This document shows, piece by piece, positions 17,282 to 27,090 of a DNA stretch of 64,000 nt. The translations under genes and the position numbers were made by a program. The first letter of the stretch is position 1, and the number at the start of each line of letters is the position of its first letter. The notes beneath the pieces were generated by a model. The model was not told the origin of the DNA. It did not search any database and worked only from the letters and a program-made list of their open reading frames with translations. This DNA comes from Hyphomicrobiales bacterium (lineage in GTDB: Bacteria > Pseudomonadota > Alphaproteobacteria > Rhizobiales > Rhizobiaceae), in assembly GCA_900469475.1 (NCBI GenBank), contig UBXG01000010.1, positions 485,959 to 549,958 of the forward strand. Reading direction: 5' to 3'.

Positions 17282-20200
17282 ATGACAGTTGAGATTATCG
17301 GACGCGCAAGCATTGCCCCTGGGGCGGGTTCTATCGATGAACTGCAGCTCGTACTAAAGGAGGGGCGTTGCACCGTAAGCCGTATACCTGAGGAGCGCTG
17401 GGATCTTGCTCGCTTTTGGCATCCGGCTGTGGGCATCCAGGGAAAAACTTACAGTTTTGCAGCCGGCGTCTTCGAGAATGTCTACGCCTTTGATCCTGCG
17501 GTTTTCGGCCTTTCCCAGCGTGAAGCGATGCAGATGGATCCGCAGCAGCGCATCCTTCTGAATCTTGTCTGGCGAGCTTTGGAAGATGCAAACCTGCCGA
17601 TCGATGGGTTCGAAGGCCAGCGCGTGGGCGTCTATGTCGGTGCATCCTCCCTTGAATATGGCAACCTGACGATCGAGGATCCCGCCTCGGGTAGCCCGTA
17701 TTTCATGACGGGTAATGCGCTTTCCATCGCATCCAACCGCATCTCGCATATATTCGGCTTGCGCGGGCCAAGCATGACGATCGACACGGCCTGTTCGTCT
17801 TCGCTGGTAGCGCTCGATCAGGCGGTAAAGGCCCTCGAAAACGGAGAGATCGATACCGCGATCGTCGGCGGCATCAATATTCTGCTCAACCCCATGTCCT
17901 TCGTGGGCTTCGCGCAGGCGCGCATGCTATCGCCGGAAGGGCTCTGCCGCGCCTATGACGACAACGGTCGCGGTTACGTTCGCGCAGAAGGTGGTGCGGC
18001 GATCGTATTGCGCCGGACGGACGTTGCGCTGCGCGAGAAGGACCGCAGCTATGCTAGAATACATGCCGTAGGCGTCAATTCTTCGGGACGAACCAACGGT
18101 ATTTCCATGCCGTCGCGTGAGGCGCAGGCCGCCTTGCTTCAGTCGATCTATGAAGGGCGCAATATCGACGTCAATCGTATCGCCTTCATCGAAGGGCATG
18201 GAACGGGAACGAAGGTCGGCGACCCCGCCGAAATCTGGGCGATCGGCGAAGTCATAGGGCGCAATCGGCGGGCGCCGGTACCGATCGGCTCGATCAAGAC
18301 GAATATCGGCCATACCGAACCGGCATCCGGCCTTTTCGGGTTGTTGAAGGCTGTGATTGCGCTTGAAAATAATTTCTTACCGGCCTCATTGCATTTCGAC
18401 CACCCGAATGAGTCCATCGATTTCGAGGGCCTGAACGTTCGGGTCAATACATCAACGATCGAGCTTCTTCCAGCCAAGCAGGCACGCTTTGCCGGGATCA
18501 ATTCCTTCGGCTTCGGCGGAACGAACGCTCACGTCGTCATCAGTGACCCCGATCCGATCGCACCGCCCGAACCGTCAATCCGAGGCGAGGGGGTCGTTTT
18601 CGCCGTCAGCGCTCACACGGCCTCGGCTCTTTCGGCGCTGCTCGAAGACTACAAGACCCGTCTTGAAACTGCCGAGCCCAAGGAAGCGCGTCAGATCGTT
18701 GCTTCCGCCGCTGCCAATCGCGAACCCATGCGTCATCGTTTCGCAGCCCGCGCAAAAGACAGTGCAGCCGTACTGGCCGCGATCGACGCGCATCTTGCGG
18801 GGAGAAATTCGGCTGGCGAGGCTGGCGAAGCTCCGGCCCAGGCCACCAAGATCGCCTTCGTCTTTTCCGGCAACGGCGCGCAATGGGCGGGAATGGGCAT
18901 CGGCGCCTATCAGGAAAACCGCCATTTCCGGCAATGCTTTCAGTCCTTCAGCGCTCTCTTTGAATATTATCTCGGCGAGAAGCTGACCGATGTTCTGGTC
19001 GCCTCTGATCTTGCTGTCCGCCTGGCCGATACCAAGATCGCACAGCCGCTACTGTTCGCGATCCAGGCCTCCCTCTCGGACTGTCTCTGGTCGATGGGCG
19101 TCAAGCCGGATGCTGTCTTCGGCCACTCGGTCGGCGAAATCGCGGCCGCCTACGCAGCCAAGGTGCTGACGGCTGCCGAGGCGGTTGCAATCGTCGCGAA
19201 GCGTTCGCTGCATCAGGATCTTCTTGCCGGCGAGGGCAAGATGGCCGCCGTGGTGCTTGGCGAGGATACAGCGCTGGCTTTTGCGAAAGCCAGGGGCCTG
19301 GACAATATATGTATCGCGGCCGTCAACGCGCCGAATTCGGTAACGATCTCCGGTCCTGCCGATGAGATAGAGGCCTACAGGGACGCCGCGCGTAAATCTC
19401 AGATCGTCGCGCATGTTCTCGATATCAACTATCCATTCCACCATCCCATCATCGACCGTGCCAGGGAGGCGTTTTTCGCAGATCTGCCCGATCTCGCGCC
19501 GGATAGCGGCACTGGGACCTTCATCTCGACGGTAACCGGCGAACTGCGCGATGGGCGCCTGCTGGATACGCAATATTGGTGGCGCAATGTTCGCGATCCC
19601 GTGCTTTTCAAGGCTGGCTGTCAGGTCGCCCTGGCAATGGGCTGCAATCTCTTTATAGAAATTTCACCGCGCCCGATCCTGTCGAACTATGTCGCGGAGA
19701 TCGCAAAACAGGCATCGGTTCAGGCGATCGCAATACCGACTTTGTTGCGCGAGGCCGCCATTGATGGCCATGATCCGGTCTCACAGTCATTTGCACGGGC
19801 GGTTGCCAACGGTGCGCCTGCGCTACGCACGCGCAGCAGCGCCACGCGCAACGCCTTCGTCAAGCTGCCGCCTCTGCCTTTCGAGCCGGTGGAGCTTCGT
19901 GCTCATGCGACGACGGACGAGATCGATATTTTCGGTCGCGACCGCAAAAGCCCGTATACGCTGCTTGGCTGGCGCGCCGATCTCAATGGTACGAATTGGA
20001 AGAACCATCTCGACGCCCGCCTTTTTCCAGACCTCGCCGAACATGTGGTGGATGGCAAGGCAATCCTGCCGGGCAGCGGCTTTATCGAAATCGCCGTAAC
20101 GGCTGCGCAGCGTTATTACGGGACTGATGAAGTCGAAGTCGGCAATCTCGAAATCTTCCGGCCGCTTGAATTGTCTCAAGACAGGATGGTCGAATTGTCC

Positions 20201-23200
20201 ACCATTCTGTCACCCGAGACGGGAGATCTCGAGATCCGGTCGCGCGAGCGCCTCAGCCAAGACGAATGGACAGTGCATGCAGTCGGACGTTGCCGCAAGC
20301 CGCTGGCGGCTGAGATGGATAGCAAGGCCGCCGCGCGATCGAGCGGGGACCGTAAATCCATAATGACGTCCGAGGTGGCCTACGAAACCGCGGAACGTTT
20401 CGGATTGCATTACGGCCCACATTTCCAGCTTCTATCGAAAGCTGCGGCGTTCGGTCATCATGCGATCGAAGTGGACCTGAAGACGGCTGCCTCACCGTCT
20501 CATCCCTTCGCCAGCTATAATCTCAACCCTATGTCGGTTGACGCGGCCTTTCACGGTCTCGTCGCATTGTTCGATCAATTTTCCGGCGACGAAACCGACG
20601 CTCCCTATATTCCCGTTCACTTTGGCACCGTGAGAGCTTTCGGCAAGGAAAGATCGATCGTCAAAGCCTTCATTGAGATCGAGCGTTTCAGCGCGAATTC
20701 GATCAAGGCCCGTTTCGCCTTGTTCGATGCGAAGGGTAGCGCGGTTGCCGTTCTTGACGATTGTCGTTTCCGCCGCACGCAGCTGCGCCGCAGGGCAACG
20801 CTCGATTCCGTTGCATTTCACTATGAGAGCGTGCCTTCGGCTCTTTTCGCTGGCGCGCGCAAATCGGACGCTAACGTAGGGCAGATTCCGTCGTACGGCA
20901 GTTCCGGCGCGAGCCATGCGCTCAACAATGCAAGCCTTCTTCTTGAGGCCGCAGTCTATCGCGCCTGCTACGATATCGCACTAAAGGTTGCGGACCGTAA
21001 CGGCGCCGTCGCATTTTCCGGCCTTCCCGGCGATGCCGAATTCCGGTCTTTCCTGGTCAATTGCCTCTACATTCTGGAGGATGCCGGCATCGCGGAGACT
21101 GGAGACGGCAAGTGGCACGTTCCCCTGGAGCCGACACTGCCGCCTGTGGTCGAGCTGCTTCAGGAAATCTATCGCGAGGACGCTGGGCGCGTGGCCGAAA
21201 GTGTTCTCGTTGGCGATGCCTATCGCGAGACGCTCGAACATTTGGCGACGATACGGCCGCACGTGTTGGAACGTGAGCCTGCTGCCCAGGGGGCAAACAT
21301 TCCGGGTGGGGCGACTCTGGAGCATGTGCTTGTTCATTCGCCCTTGAGCGAACGGCGGCTTTCGATGCTCGTGGAAGCATTGACATCCGCCATCGAAGCC
21401 GATGCCGGCGCGATCGCATACGTTTTGGAAGTCGGCTCGGTTTCGGCCGCTTTCAGCCGAAAACTGGCGACGATCACCGCAGCAGCGGGCGCATGTCTCG
21501 TGATTGCCGAGCCGCGTGAGCAGGTGCGCCGAGCACTGGAGATCGCATTCGAACGCGATGCGCATGTCATCGTTACCGATCCGGCCAAACTGACGGATCG
21601 CTATGTCGCGGACCTCGTGGTCGCCTCCGGCGATCAGAGCCAGCACCTGATGCTTCACAATGACGATATCAAGCGAGCTGTCCGAACGGTTGCCACCGGC
21701 GGTGCGCGGTTGTTGCTGGTCGATCGTGCGCCGAGCGCTTTCAATGATTTCGTCTTCGGCCTCTCCGAAGGCTGGTTTGCGGATAGCTCGTCGCCGGAAT
21801 TTCCCGTTGGGCGGCTCGGCACGCCGCAGCAGATCGCCGAGCTCCTGGGGAACTTGGGCTTTGCCAAGCCGCTGATCCATGAGCAAATATTCCCCGAGGG
21901 AGCGTTGATAGCGGTATCGGCTGTATCCGAACGGCAACCGGAAACAGCTGCCGTCGTGGAGATCGCCGAGCCCATCCTGATCTTGTCGGAGCAGGGCAAG
22001 AAGGGGCTTGGCAAGCTGGGTGAGAATGCAAAGGTCATCGATCTCAGTGCGTTGTCGCCAGATATTGCCGGCGTTCTCGATCCGGTCAACCGGAGAACCA
22101 GCCGGATCGTGTATCTTGCCGGCGTGAAGCGCGGCGATGCGGCGGAACTTTCACTATCGCGTCTCTCGATCTTCACCGAACTGGCGAACCTGCTGTCGCA
22201 GCACAGCGAGGGAGCACGACCTCGACTGGTGATCTTGGCGCCCGGCGGTTCTCCGCTGTCGGCTCGCCCCGTCGATGACGCGAATGCCGGTCTGTGGGCT
22301 TTGGGCCGCGTTCTTCAAAACGAATATGATGCCTTTGACGTCCACCTGCTGGATGCCGATGCGGATGACGGGCAAGTGTTTTCCGCAGTTGACACTCTCA
22401 TGACGGCGGACACGGACAACCGCGAATGGTTCATGGATCGCGCGACCGGAAAGGTCCGAGAGATCAGAGCTGCCGCAGGTCCCTTTGATGCCGTCGAAGC
22501 AAGTCGCCAGGATTTTGCCGCGGCGATGATCCGGCAACATGTGGGCGGGCGTCTGGATAGCGTCGTCTGGGAGGAAGTAGGCCTTCCAGTGCCAGACGAG
22601 AGGGAGATTGTCGTCTCTGTCGAAGCGACCGGCCTCAATTTCCGCGACGTGATGTGGGCTATGGGGCTCCTGCCAGAAGAGGCGCTTGAAGACGGCTTTG
22701 CCGGTGCCACCATTGGCATGGAATTCGCTGGGCGAATTCTTGCCGTTGGCGATGCCGTCGACGATCTCAAGCTGGGTGACAAGGTGATGGGGATCGGGCC
22801 TGCTGCGTTCTCGACTCATGTCCGTGTTCACCGCGACGGAGTGACGAAGCTCCCCGAACGGATGGACACCGTTGCGGCTGCGACCGTGCCTGTCGCTTTT
22901 CTGACCGCCTATTATGCGATGGTCGAGCTTGGGCGCATTCAGCCGGGTGAAACTATACTGATTCATGGAGCTGCCGGCGGCGTCGGTCTGGCGGCGCTCC
23001 AGATTGCCAAGCTTAAGGGTGCCAAGGTGATCGCCACCGCCGGCACGGTCGAGAAGCGTGGCTTTCTCGAGATGCTCGGCGCCGATCATGTGCTTGATTC
23101 CCGCTCTCTGGATTTCGTTTCCGGCGTGCGGCGGCTTACGGGCGGCGAGGGTGTCGATCTTGTCCTCAATTCGCTCTTTTCCGAAGCGATGGAGCGGAGC

Positions 23201-24742
23201 ATCGAGTTGGTCAAGCCATTCGGCCGCTTCCTGGAGCTCGGCAAGCGCGACTATTATTCCGACCGTAAGATTGGCCTACGTCCGTTCCGGCGCAATGTCA
23301 GCTATTTCGGTATCGATGCGGATCAGCTTCTGGTCAACGTACCCGATCTCACTCGGCGCATCTTCAGGGAGATCGGGCAGCTTTTCGCCGAGGAAAAGCT
23401 GACACCGCTGCCATATCGCGCCTTCGCTTATGACGAGATCGGCAATGCCTTCCGGCTGATGCAGAATGCCGGCCATATCGGCAAAATCGTGGTGCGGCCG
23501 CCCGTTGCGGGTGTTGACAGCGTCTTGCGCGCACCCGCGAAATCCCTGCGTGTCGATGGCAAGGGTGTTTTCCTGGTCGCGGGCGGCATTGGCGGCCTCG
23601 GGTTGTCCGCCGCCGATTGGCTCGTTTCGAAGGGCGCGCGCCGCATAGCGCTATGCTCACGCCGCGGCATTGCCGACGCTGAAACGAAGCAGACGATAGC
23701 AGATTGGGCAAAGCGGGGTGTCGTTACGACGCTGCATGCCTGTGATATCACCGATGCCGCCGCGGTTGAGACGCTTCTTGTCTCGCTCCGCACCGAAGGG
23801 GCATTGAAGGGCGTCGTTCACGCCGCCATGGTCCTGGATGACGCACTCCTTGCTAATCTGACGCCGGAACGCAATCGCCCCGTTCTCGAGGTAAAGATCC
23901 GTGGCGCGGAAAATCTGGATCGTCTGACGCGAGATGACAGGCTGGAACTTTTCCTGCTGTTCTCCTCGGCAACGACCATGCTCGGCAATCCCGGTCAGGC
24001 AAACTATGTGATGGCAAATGGCTATCTGGAGGGTCTGGCGCGGGCGCGCCGGGCGGCCGGCAAGCCCGCGCTCGCCGTCGGCTTCGGCGCGATCGCCGAC
24101 AAGGGCTTCCTTGCTCGCAACATCGAGGTCAATGATCTCCTTTCCAAGCGTATCGGAAAGGCGGCGTTGAAGGCACGCGACGCGTTGGAACAGGTCGAGC
24201 GTTATATGCTGGCGGACAGAGGAGATGTCGATGCGGCGGCGGTCATGATCGCCGAGATCGATTGGAATGCAGCTCGTTTGCTGCCGATCGCCGGACGCTC
24301 TCTGTTCGAGCCGCTGATGCGCCATGCAGGCAGCCATCAGGCCCTCAACGAGGGAGACAGCATCGATCTCAGAGAACTGATCAGCGGGAAATCGGAAGAG
24401 GAGGCTCAGGCCGCTCTGCATGCGCTTGTCGCGGCAGAGATCGCCGCCATCCTGCGCGTGACCGAAGACACGGTGACGCCCGACAAGGTTTTGAAGGATA
24501 TCGGCCTCGACAGCCTGATGGCCATGGAGCTCGGCATGAGCTTCCAGCAGAAGACCGGCTTCGATATTCCCTTGAGCGGAGTAGGCGAGGGTACGACCGT
24601 AGGCGATGTCGTCAACCGTTTGCGTGATCGGGTCATGAATCGCAACGGTGACAGCGCCGCTGGTGACATGGCCGGGGACGAGGTGGTCGAGCGCCTGGCG
24701 CGCAGCCATGCCGCAGAACACGAAAAAAGGGCCGTGCAGTGA
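17282..24742 (+). CDS. rkpA: RkpA: type I polyketide/fatty acid synthase, KS-AT-DH-(MT-like)-ER-KR-ACP
   Basis: This is a 2486-residue multidomain synthase. KS: Cys171 (DTACSSS), His306 (EGHGTGT), His344 (NIGHTEP). AT: Ser616 (GHSVGE). DH: His921 (HVVDGKAILPG) and Asp1087 (VDAAFHG). ER: Rossmann GAAGGVG 1896-1902. KR: GGIGGLG 2101-2107, Ser2229, Tyr2242, Asn2246. ACP: Ser2411 (GLDSLM). All reductive domains look intact, so it should make a saturated chain. Residues about 1240-1560 resemble a C-methyltransferase (FGLSEGWF at 1493-1499) but the SAM motif is degenerate (LEVGSVSA, 1382-1389). There is no thioesterase; the overlapping rkpG (GTGA) suggests release by an alpha-oxoamine synthase. The size matches rhizobial RkpA, needed for capsular K antigen. 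Confidence 0.92.
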   Translation: MTVEIIGRASIAPGAGSIDELQLVLKEGRCTVSRIPEERWDLARFWHPAVGIQGKTYSFAAGVFENVYAFDPAVFGLSQREAMQMDPQQRILLNLVWRALEDANLPIDGFEGQRVGVYVGASSLEYGNLTIEDPASGSPYFMTGNALSIASNRISHIFGLRGPSMTIDTACSSSLVALDQAVKALENGEIDTAIVGGINILLNPMSFVGFAQARMLSPEGLCRAYDDNGRGYVRAEGGAAIVLRRTDVALREKDRSYARIHAVGVNSSGRTNGISMPSREAQAALLQSIYEGRNIDVNRIAFIEGHGTGTKVGDPAEIWAIGEVIGRNRRAPVPIGSIKTNIGHTEPASGLFGLLKAVIALENNFLPASLHFDHPNESIDFEGLNVRVNTSTIELLPAKQARFAGINSFGFGGTNAHVVISDPDPIAPPEPSIRGEGVVFAVSAHTASALSALLEDYKTRLETAEPKEARQIVASAAANREPMRHRFAARAKDSAAVLAAIDAHLAGRNSAGEAGEAPAQATKIAFVFSGNGAQWAGMGIGAYQENRHFRQCFQSFSALFEYYLGEKLTDVLVASDLAVRLADTKIAQPLLFAIQASLSDCLWSMGVKPDAVFGHSVGEIAAAYAAKVLTAAEAVAIVAKRSLHQDLLAGEGKMAAVVLGEDTALAFAKARGLDNICIAAVNAPNSVTISGPADEIEAYRDAARKSQIVAHVLDINYPFHHPIIDRAREAFFADLPDLAPDSGTGTFISTVTGELRDGRLLDTQYWWRNVRDPVLFKAGCQVALAMGCNLFIEISPRPILSNYVAEIAKQASVQAIAIPTLLREAAIDGHDPVSQSFARAVANGAPALRTRSSATRNAFVKLPPLPFEPVELRAHATTDEIDIFGRDRKSPYTLLGWRADLNGTNWKNHLDARLFPDLAEHVVDGKAILPGSGFIEIAVTAAQRYYGTDEVEVGNLEIFRPLELSQDRMVELSTILSPETGDLEIRSRERLSQDEWTVHAVGRCRKPLAAEMDSKAAARSSGDRKSIMTSEVAYETAERFGLHYGPHFQLLSKAAAFGHHAIEVDLKTAASPSHPFASYNLNPMSVDAAFHGLVALFDQFSGDETDAPYIPVHFGTVRAFGKERSIVKAFIEIERFSANSIKARFALFDAKGSAVAVLDDCRFRRTQLRRRATLDSVAFHYESVPSALFAGARKSDANVGQIPSYGSSGASHALNNASLLLEAAVYRACYDIALKVADRNGAVAFSGLPGDAEFRSFLVNCLYILEDAGIAETGDGKWHVPLEPTLPPVVELLQEIYREDAGRVAESVLVGDAYRETLEHLATIRPHVLEREPAAQGANIPGGATLEHVLVHSPLSERRLSMLVEALTSAIEADAGAIAYVLEVGSVSAAFSRKLATITAAAGACLVIAEPREQVRRALEIAFERDAHVIVTDPAKLTDRYVADLVVASGDQSQHLMLHNDDIKRAVRTVATGGARLLLVDRAPSAFNDFVFGLSEGWFADSSSPEFPVGRLGTPQQIAELLGNLGFAKPLIHEQIFPEGALIAVSAVSERQPETAAVVEIAEPILILSEQGKKGLGKLGENAKVIDLSALSPDIAGVLDPVNRRTSRIVYLAGVKRGDAAELSLSRLSIFTELANLLSQHSEGARPRLVILAPGGSPLSARPVDDANAGLWALGRVLQNEYDAFDVHLLDADADDGQVFSAVDTLMTADTDNREWFMDRATGKVREIRAAAGPFDAVEASRQDFAAAMIRQHVGGRLDSVVWEEVGLPVPDEREIVVSVEATGLNFRDVMWAMGLLPEEALEDGFAGATIGMEFAGRILAVGDAVDDLKLGDKVMGIGPAAFSTHVRVHRDGVTKLPERMDTVAAATVPVAFLTAYYAMVELGRIQPGETILIHGAAGGVGLAALQIAKLKGAKVIATAGTVEKRGFLEMLGADHVLDSRSLDFVSGVRRLTGGEGVDLVLNSLFSEAMERSIELVKPFGRFLELGKRDYYSDRKIGLRPFRRNVSYFGIDADQLLVNVPDLTRRIFREIGQLFAEEKLTPLPYRAFAYDEIGNAFRLMQNAGHIGKIVVRPPVAGVDSVLRAPAKSLRVDGKGVFLVAGGIGGLGLSAADWLVSKGARRIALCSRRGIADAETKQTIADWAKRGVVTTLHACDITDAAAVETLLVSLRTEGALKGVVHAAMVLDDALLANLTPERNRPVLEVKIRGAENLDRLTRDDRLELFLLFSSATTMLGNPGQANYVMANGYLEGLARARRAAGKPALAVGFGAIADKGFLARNIEVNDLLSKRIGKAALKARDALEQVERYMLADRGDVDAAAVMIAEIDWNAARLLPIAGRSLFEPLMRHAGSHQALNEGDSIDLRELISGKSEEEAQAALHALVAAEIAAILRVTEDTVTPDKVLKDIGLDSLMAMELGMSFQQKTGFDIPLSGVGEGTTVGDVVNRLRDRVMNRNGDSAAGDMAGDEVVERLARSHAAEHEKRAVQ

Positions 24743-26151
24743 CCTATGATGGCGAACCGGCGCAGCAGAAGAAAAGCAAGCTGCTTGAGCAAATGCGTCG
24801 TGTCGGCGAATCCTCCGGCCGCAATCGGACCGAAAGGCTGAACCGGCAGCCACAGTCACAACCGCGTCAGGCGACCCGTTTCGAGGATCTGCCTGAATAT
24901 AAGCGTGTCGCAACGCAGCGCATGGCAGGTGAGCTGCTCGGCGTCGCCAATCCATTCTATCGGTCGCATGATGCCGCCGCCGGTGCGACGACGCGCATCG
25001 GCGGGCGCGAATTCGTCAATTTTGCCTCCTATGATTATCTGGCGACCAATACGGACCCGCGTGTCGCCAAGCGCGCCAAGGAGGCGATCGACCGCTTCGG
25101 AATCTCGGCGTCGGCCAGTCGTCTCGTCGCAGGCGAGCGGCCTGATCATGTGGAGCTCGAGCGCAGGCTTGCCGAGGTCTATGGCGTCGATGCCGCCGTC
25201 TGCTTTGTCAGCGGCTACTTGACCAATGTCGCTGCCATCGGCTGCCTGATGGGGCCGCAGGATCTCGTGATCCACGATGAATTCATTCACAACAGCGCGC
25301 TTGCCGGCATCAAGCTTTCCGGTGCCGCCCGCCGGCTGTTCCAGCATAATGATGTCGATAGCCTCGAAAATATTCTGAAGACGCTGTCGTCGGATTTCCG
25401 GCGCATTCTGGTCATCGTCGAAGGCATCTATTCGATGGATGGTGATATCGCCGACCTGCCGGCGCTGCTGGAGCTCAAGGCGCGCTATGGTTTCTGGCTA
25501 ATGGTCGACGAGGCGCACGCGCTTGGCATTCTCGGCAGGACGGGCCGCGGCACATTCGAGCACTTCGATCTTGATCCGCGTGATGTCGATATCTGGATGG
25601 GCACGCTCTCGAAGACGACGTCGAGCTGCGGCGGCTATATCGCCGGCACGCGTGCGCTTGCCGATATTCTGAAGGCGGAAGCCGGCGGTTTCGTCTATAG
25701 CGTCGGCCTTTCGCCCGTTCTCGCCGCCGCCGCCATCGCTGGCCTCGATATTCTCAAGTCCGAACCGGAGCGAACCGCGCGGCTTAGGCGCAACGGCCAT
25801 CTGTTTCTCGACGAGGCAAAGGCGGCTGGCCTCGATACCGGCCTCAGCGTGGGGCACTCGGTCGTGCCCGTTATCGTCGGCGATTCGCTTCGGGCCGCGC
25901 AGCTTTCCAACGACTTGCTCGCCGAAGGCATCAACGTGCTGCCCATCATCCATCCGGCGGTGCCCGAGGGCATGGCGCGCCTTCGTTTCTTCATCACCTG
26001 CAATCATACCGAGGAGCAGATCCGGCGTGCGGTCAGGCTGACAGCAGAAAAACTCAAGAGCTTGAAGGACCGCAATTTCGGTCTTGCTTCGCTGGATATG
26101 GAGAAGATGATGCAACTGCTGCCCATGGCTCAAACGCCAGGCGGCTCTTAA
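24739..26151 (+). CDS. rkpG: RkpG: PLP-dependent alpha-oxoamine synthase
   Basis: At 470 residues, this belongs to the family of 8-amino-7-oxononanoate synthase, 2-amino-3-ketobutyrate ligase, 5-aminolevulinate synthase and serine palmitoyltransferase. The PLP lysine is Lys292 in GTLSKTTSSCGGYI; VDEAHALGILGRTGRG supplies the cofactor-binding Asp and His. Residues 1-60 are a hydrophilic, Gln/Arg-rich extension. The enzyme should condense an acyl thioester with an amino acid and release CO2. GTG start overlaps the rkpA stop by four bases, which argues that the acyl donor is the RkpA ACP-bound chain. Amino acid specificity (Ser, Gly or Ala) cannot be read by eye. Known rhizobial RkpG is required for K-antigen production. 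Confidence 0.9.
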   Translation: MTYDGEPAQQKKSKLLEQMRRVGESSGRNRTERLNRQPQSQPRQATRFEDLPEYKRVATQRMAGELLGVANPFYRSHDAAAGATTRIGGREFVNFASYDYLATNTDPRVAKRAKEAIDRFGISASASRLVAGERPDHVELERRLAEVYGVDAAVCFVSGYLTNVAAIGCLMGPQDLVIHDEFIHNSALAGIKLSGAARRLFQHNDVDSLENILKTLSSDFRRILVIVEGIYSMDGDIADLPALLELKARYGFWLMVDEAHALGILGRTGRGTFEHFDLDPRDVDIWMGTLSKTTSSCGGYIAGTRALADILKAEAGGFVYSVGLSPVLAAAAIAGLDILKSEPERTARLRRNGHLFLDEAKAAGLDTGLSVGHSVVPVIVGDSLRAAQLSNDLLAEGINVLPIIHPAVPEGMARLRFFITCNHTEEQIRRAVRLTAEKLKSLKDRNFGLASLDMEKMMQLLPMAQTPGGS

Positions 26152-26170
26152 GTTTCAGGGCGATCGTCTC

Positions 26171-27025
26171 ATGCACGTTATCGTCACGGGAGGTTCAAGC
26201 GGAATTGGTCTGGCGATAGCCAAGCTTTATGCGACCCGAGGGGCCTGGGTTTCGCTTCTTGCTCGCGATACAGGGCGCCTCGAAGAGGCGCGCGCCGAAA
26301 TCGCGATGCTTCCCGGTGTCGACAGTGCCTTTATCCGGACGGCTTCCGTTGATGTGGCCTCTGCCGAACAGACTACCGAGGCGGTAAGGCTTTGCGAGGC
26401 GTTCTTCGGCCCTTGCGATATTCTTGTCGCTTCCGCGGGTATCGTCGAGCCCCGTACCTTCGATGCAATGTCCGCGTCGGTTTTCGATGAGCAGATCTCC
26501 GTCAATCTCCTTGGGACAGCCAACGCGGTTCGTGCTGTTTATAAAGGCATGAAGAGCCGCCGCGGCGGCCGGATCATGATGATTTCTTCGGGTGCCGCCT
26601 TGATCGGTATCTTTGGCTATAGCGCTTATTGCGCATCCAAATCGGCGCTGGCGAGCTTTGCCGAGGCTTTGAGCGCGGAAGCCGGCGCTTGGGGCGTGCA
26701 GATTTCGATCTGCTTCCCGCCCGATACGATGACGCCGCAATATGCTCGGGAAATCGCGTTAAGGCCGCGCGAAGCGGAGATTTTGATGGGGGCCGTCAAG
26801 CCGTGGAGTGCGGAGGAGGTCGCAGCAAGAATCGTCCGTGGGATGGATCGCGGCAGGCAGAAGATTCACTTCGGATTTTCGCTGACGGCGCTGGCTTACT
26901 TCGGACCGCTGATAAAACCATTGCTGTTATGGTGGTTTTCACGCAAGGCGCGAAAAATATTTGGTGACGAGGCGCATAGCGGTCTTGCCGATACCGGCAA
27001 GCAGAGTTTTGATCGCGATAAGTAA
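26171..27025 (+). CDS. rkpH: RkpH: SDR resembling 3-ketosphinganine reductase
   Basis: This 284-residue SDR has TGGSSGIG at residues 6-13, the catalytic Ser in MISSGAAL and Tyr/Lys in YCASK. The segment FPPDTMTP followed by KPWSAEEVAARIVRGM is the pattern that marks 3-ketodihydrosphingosine reductases (KDSR/FVT1), where PPDT-TP and a KP motif occur at the same places. The C-terminal hydrophobic FSLTALAYFGPLIKPLLLWWF could be a membrane anchor, also as in KDSR. It starts 19 bases after rkpG. The likely reaction is reduction of the amino ketone made by RkpG. Rhizobial RkpH is known from K-antigen mutants; the KDSR assignment is my reading. Confidence 0.85.
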   Translation: MHVIVTGGSSGIGLAIAKLYATRGAWVSLLARDTGRLEEARAEIAMLPGVDSAFIRTASVDVASAEQTTEAVRLCEAFFGPCDILVASAGIVEPRTFDAMSASVFDEQISVNLLGTANAVRAVYKGMKSRRGGRIMMISSGAALIGIFGYSAYCASKSALASFAEALSAEAGAWGVQISICFPPDTMTPQYAREIALRPREAEILMGAVKPWSAEEVAARIVRGMDRGRQKIHFGFSLTALAYFGPLIKPLLLWWFSRKARKIFGDEAHSGLADTGKQSFDRDK

Positions 27026-27090
27026 TACAAAACACGCACAGGAGTTGCACCGCCAGCGAAACACGTGCAAGAGAAGGCAAGTCAGGGGTA

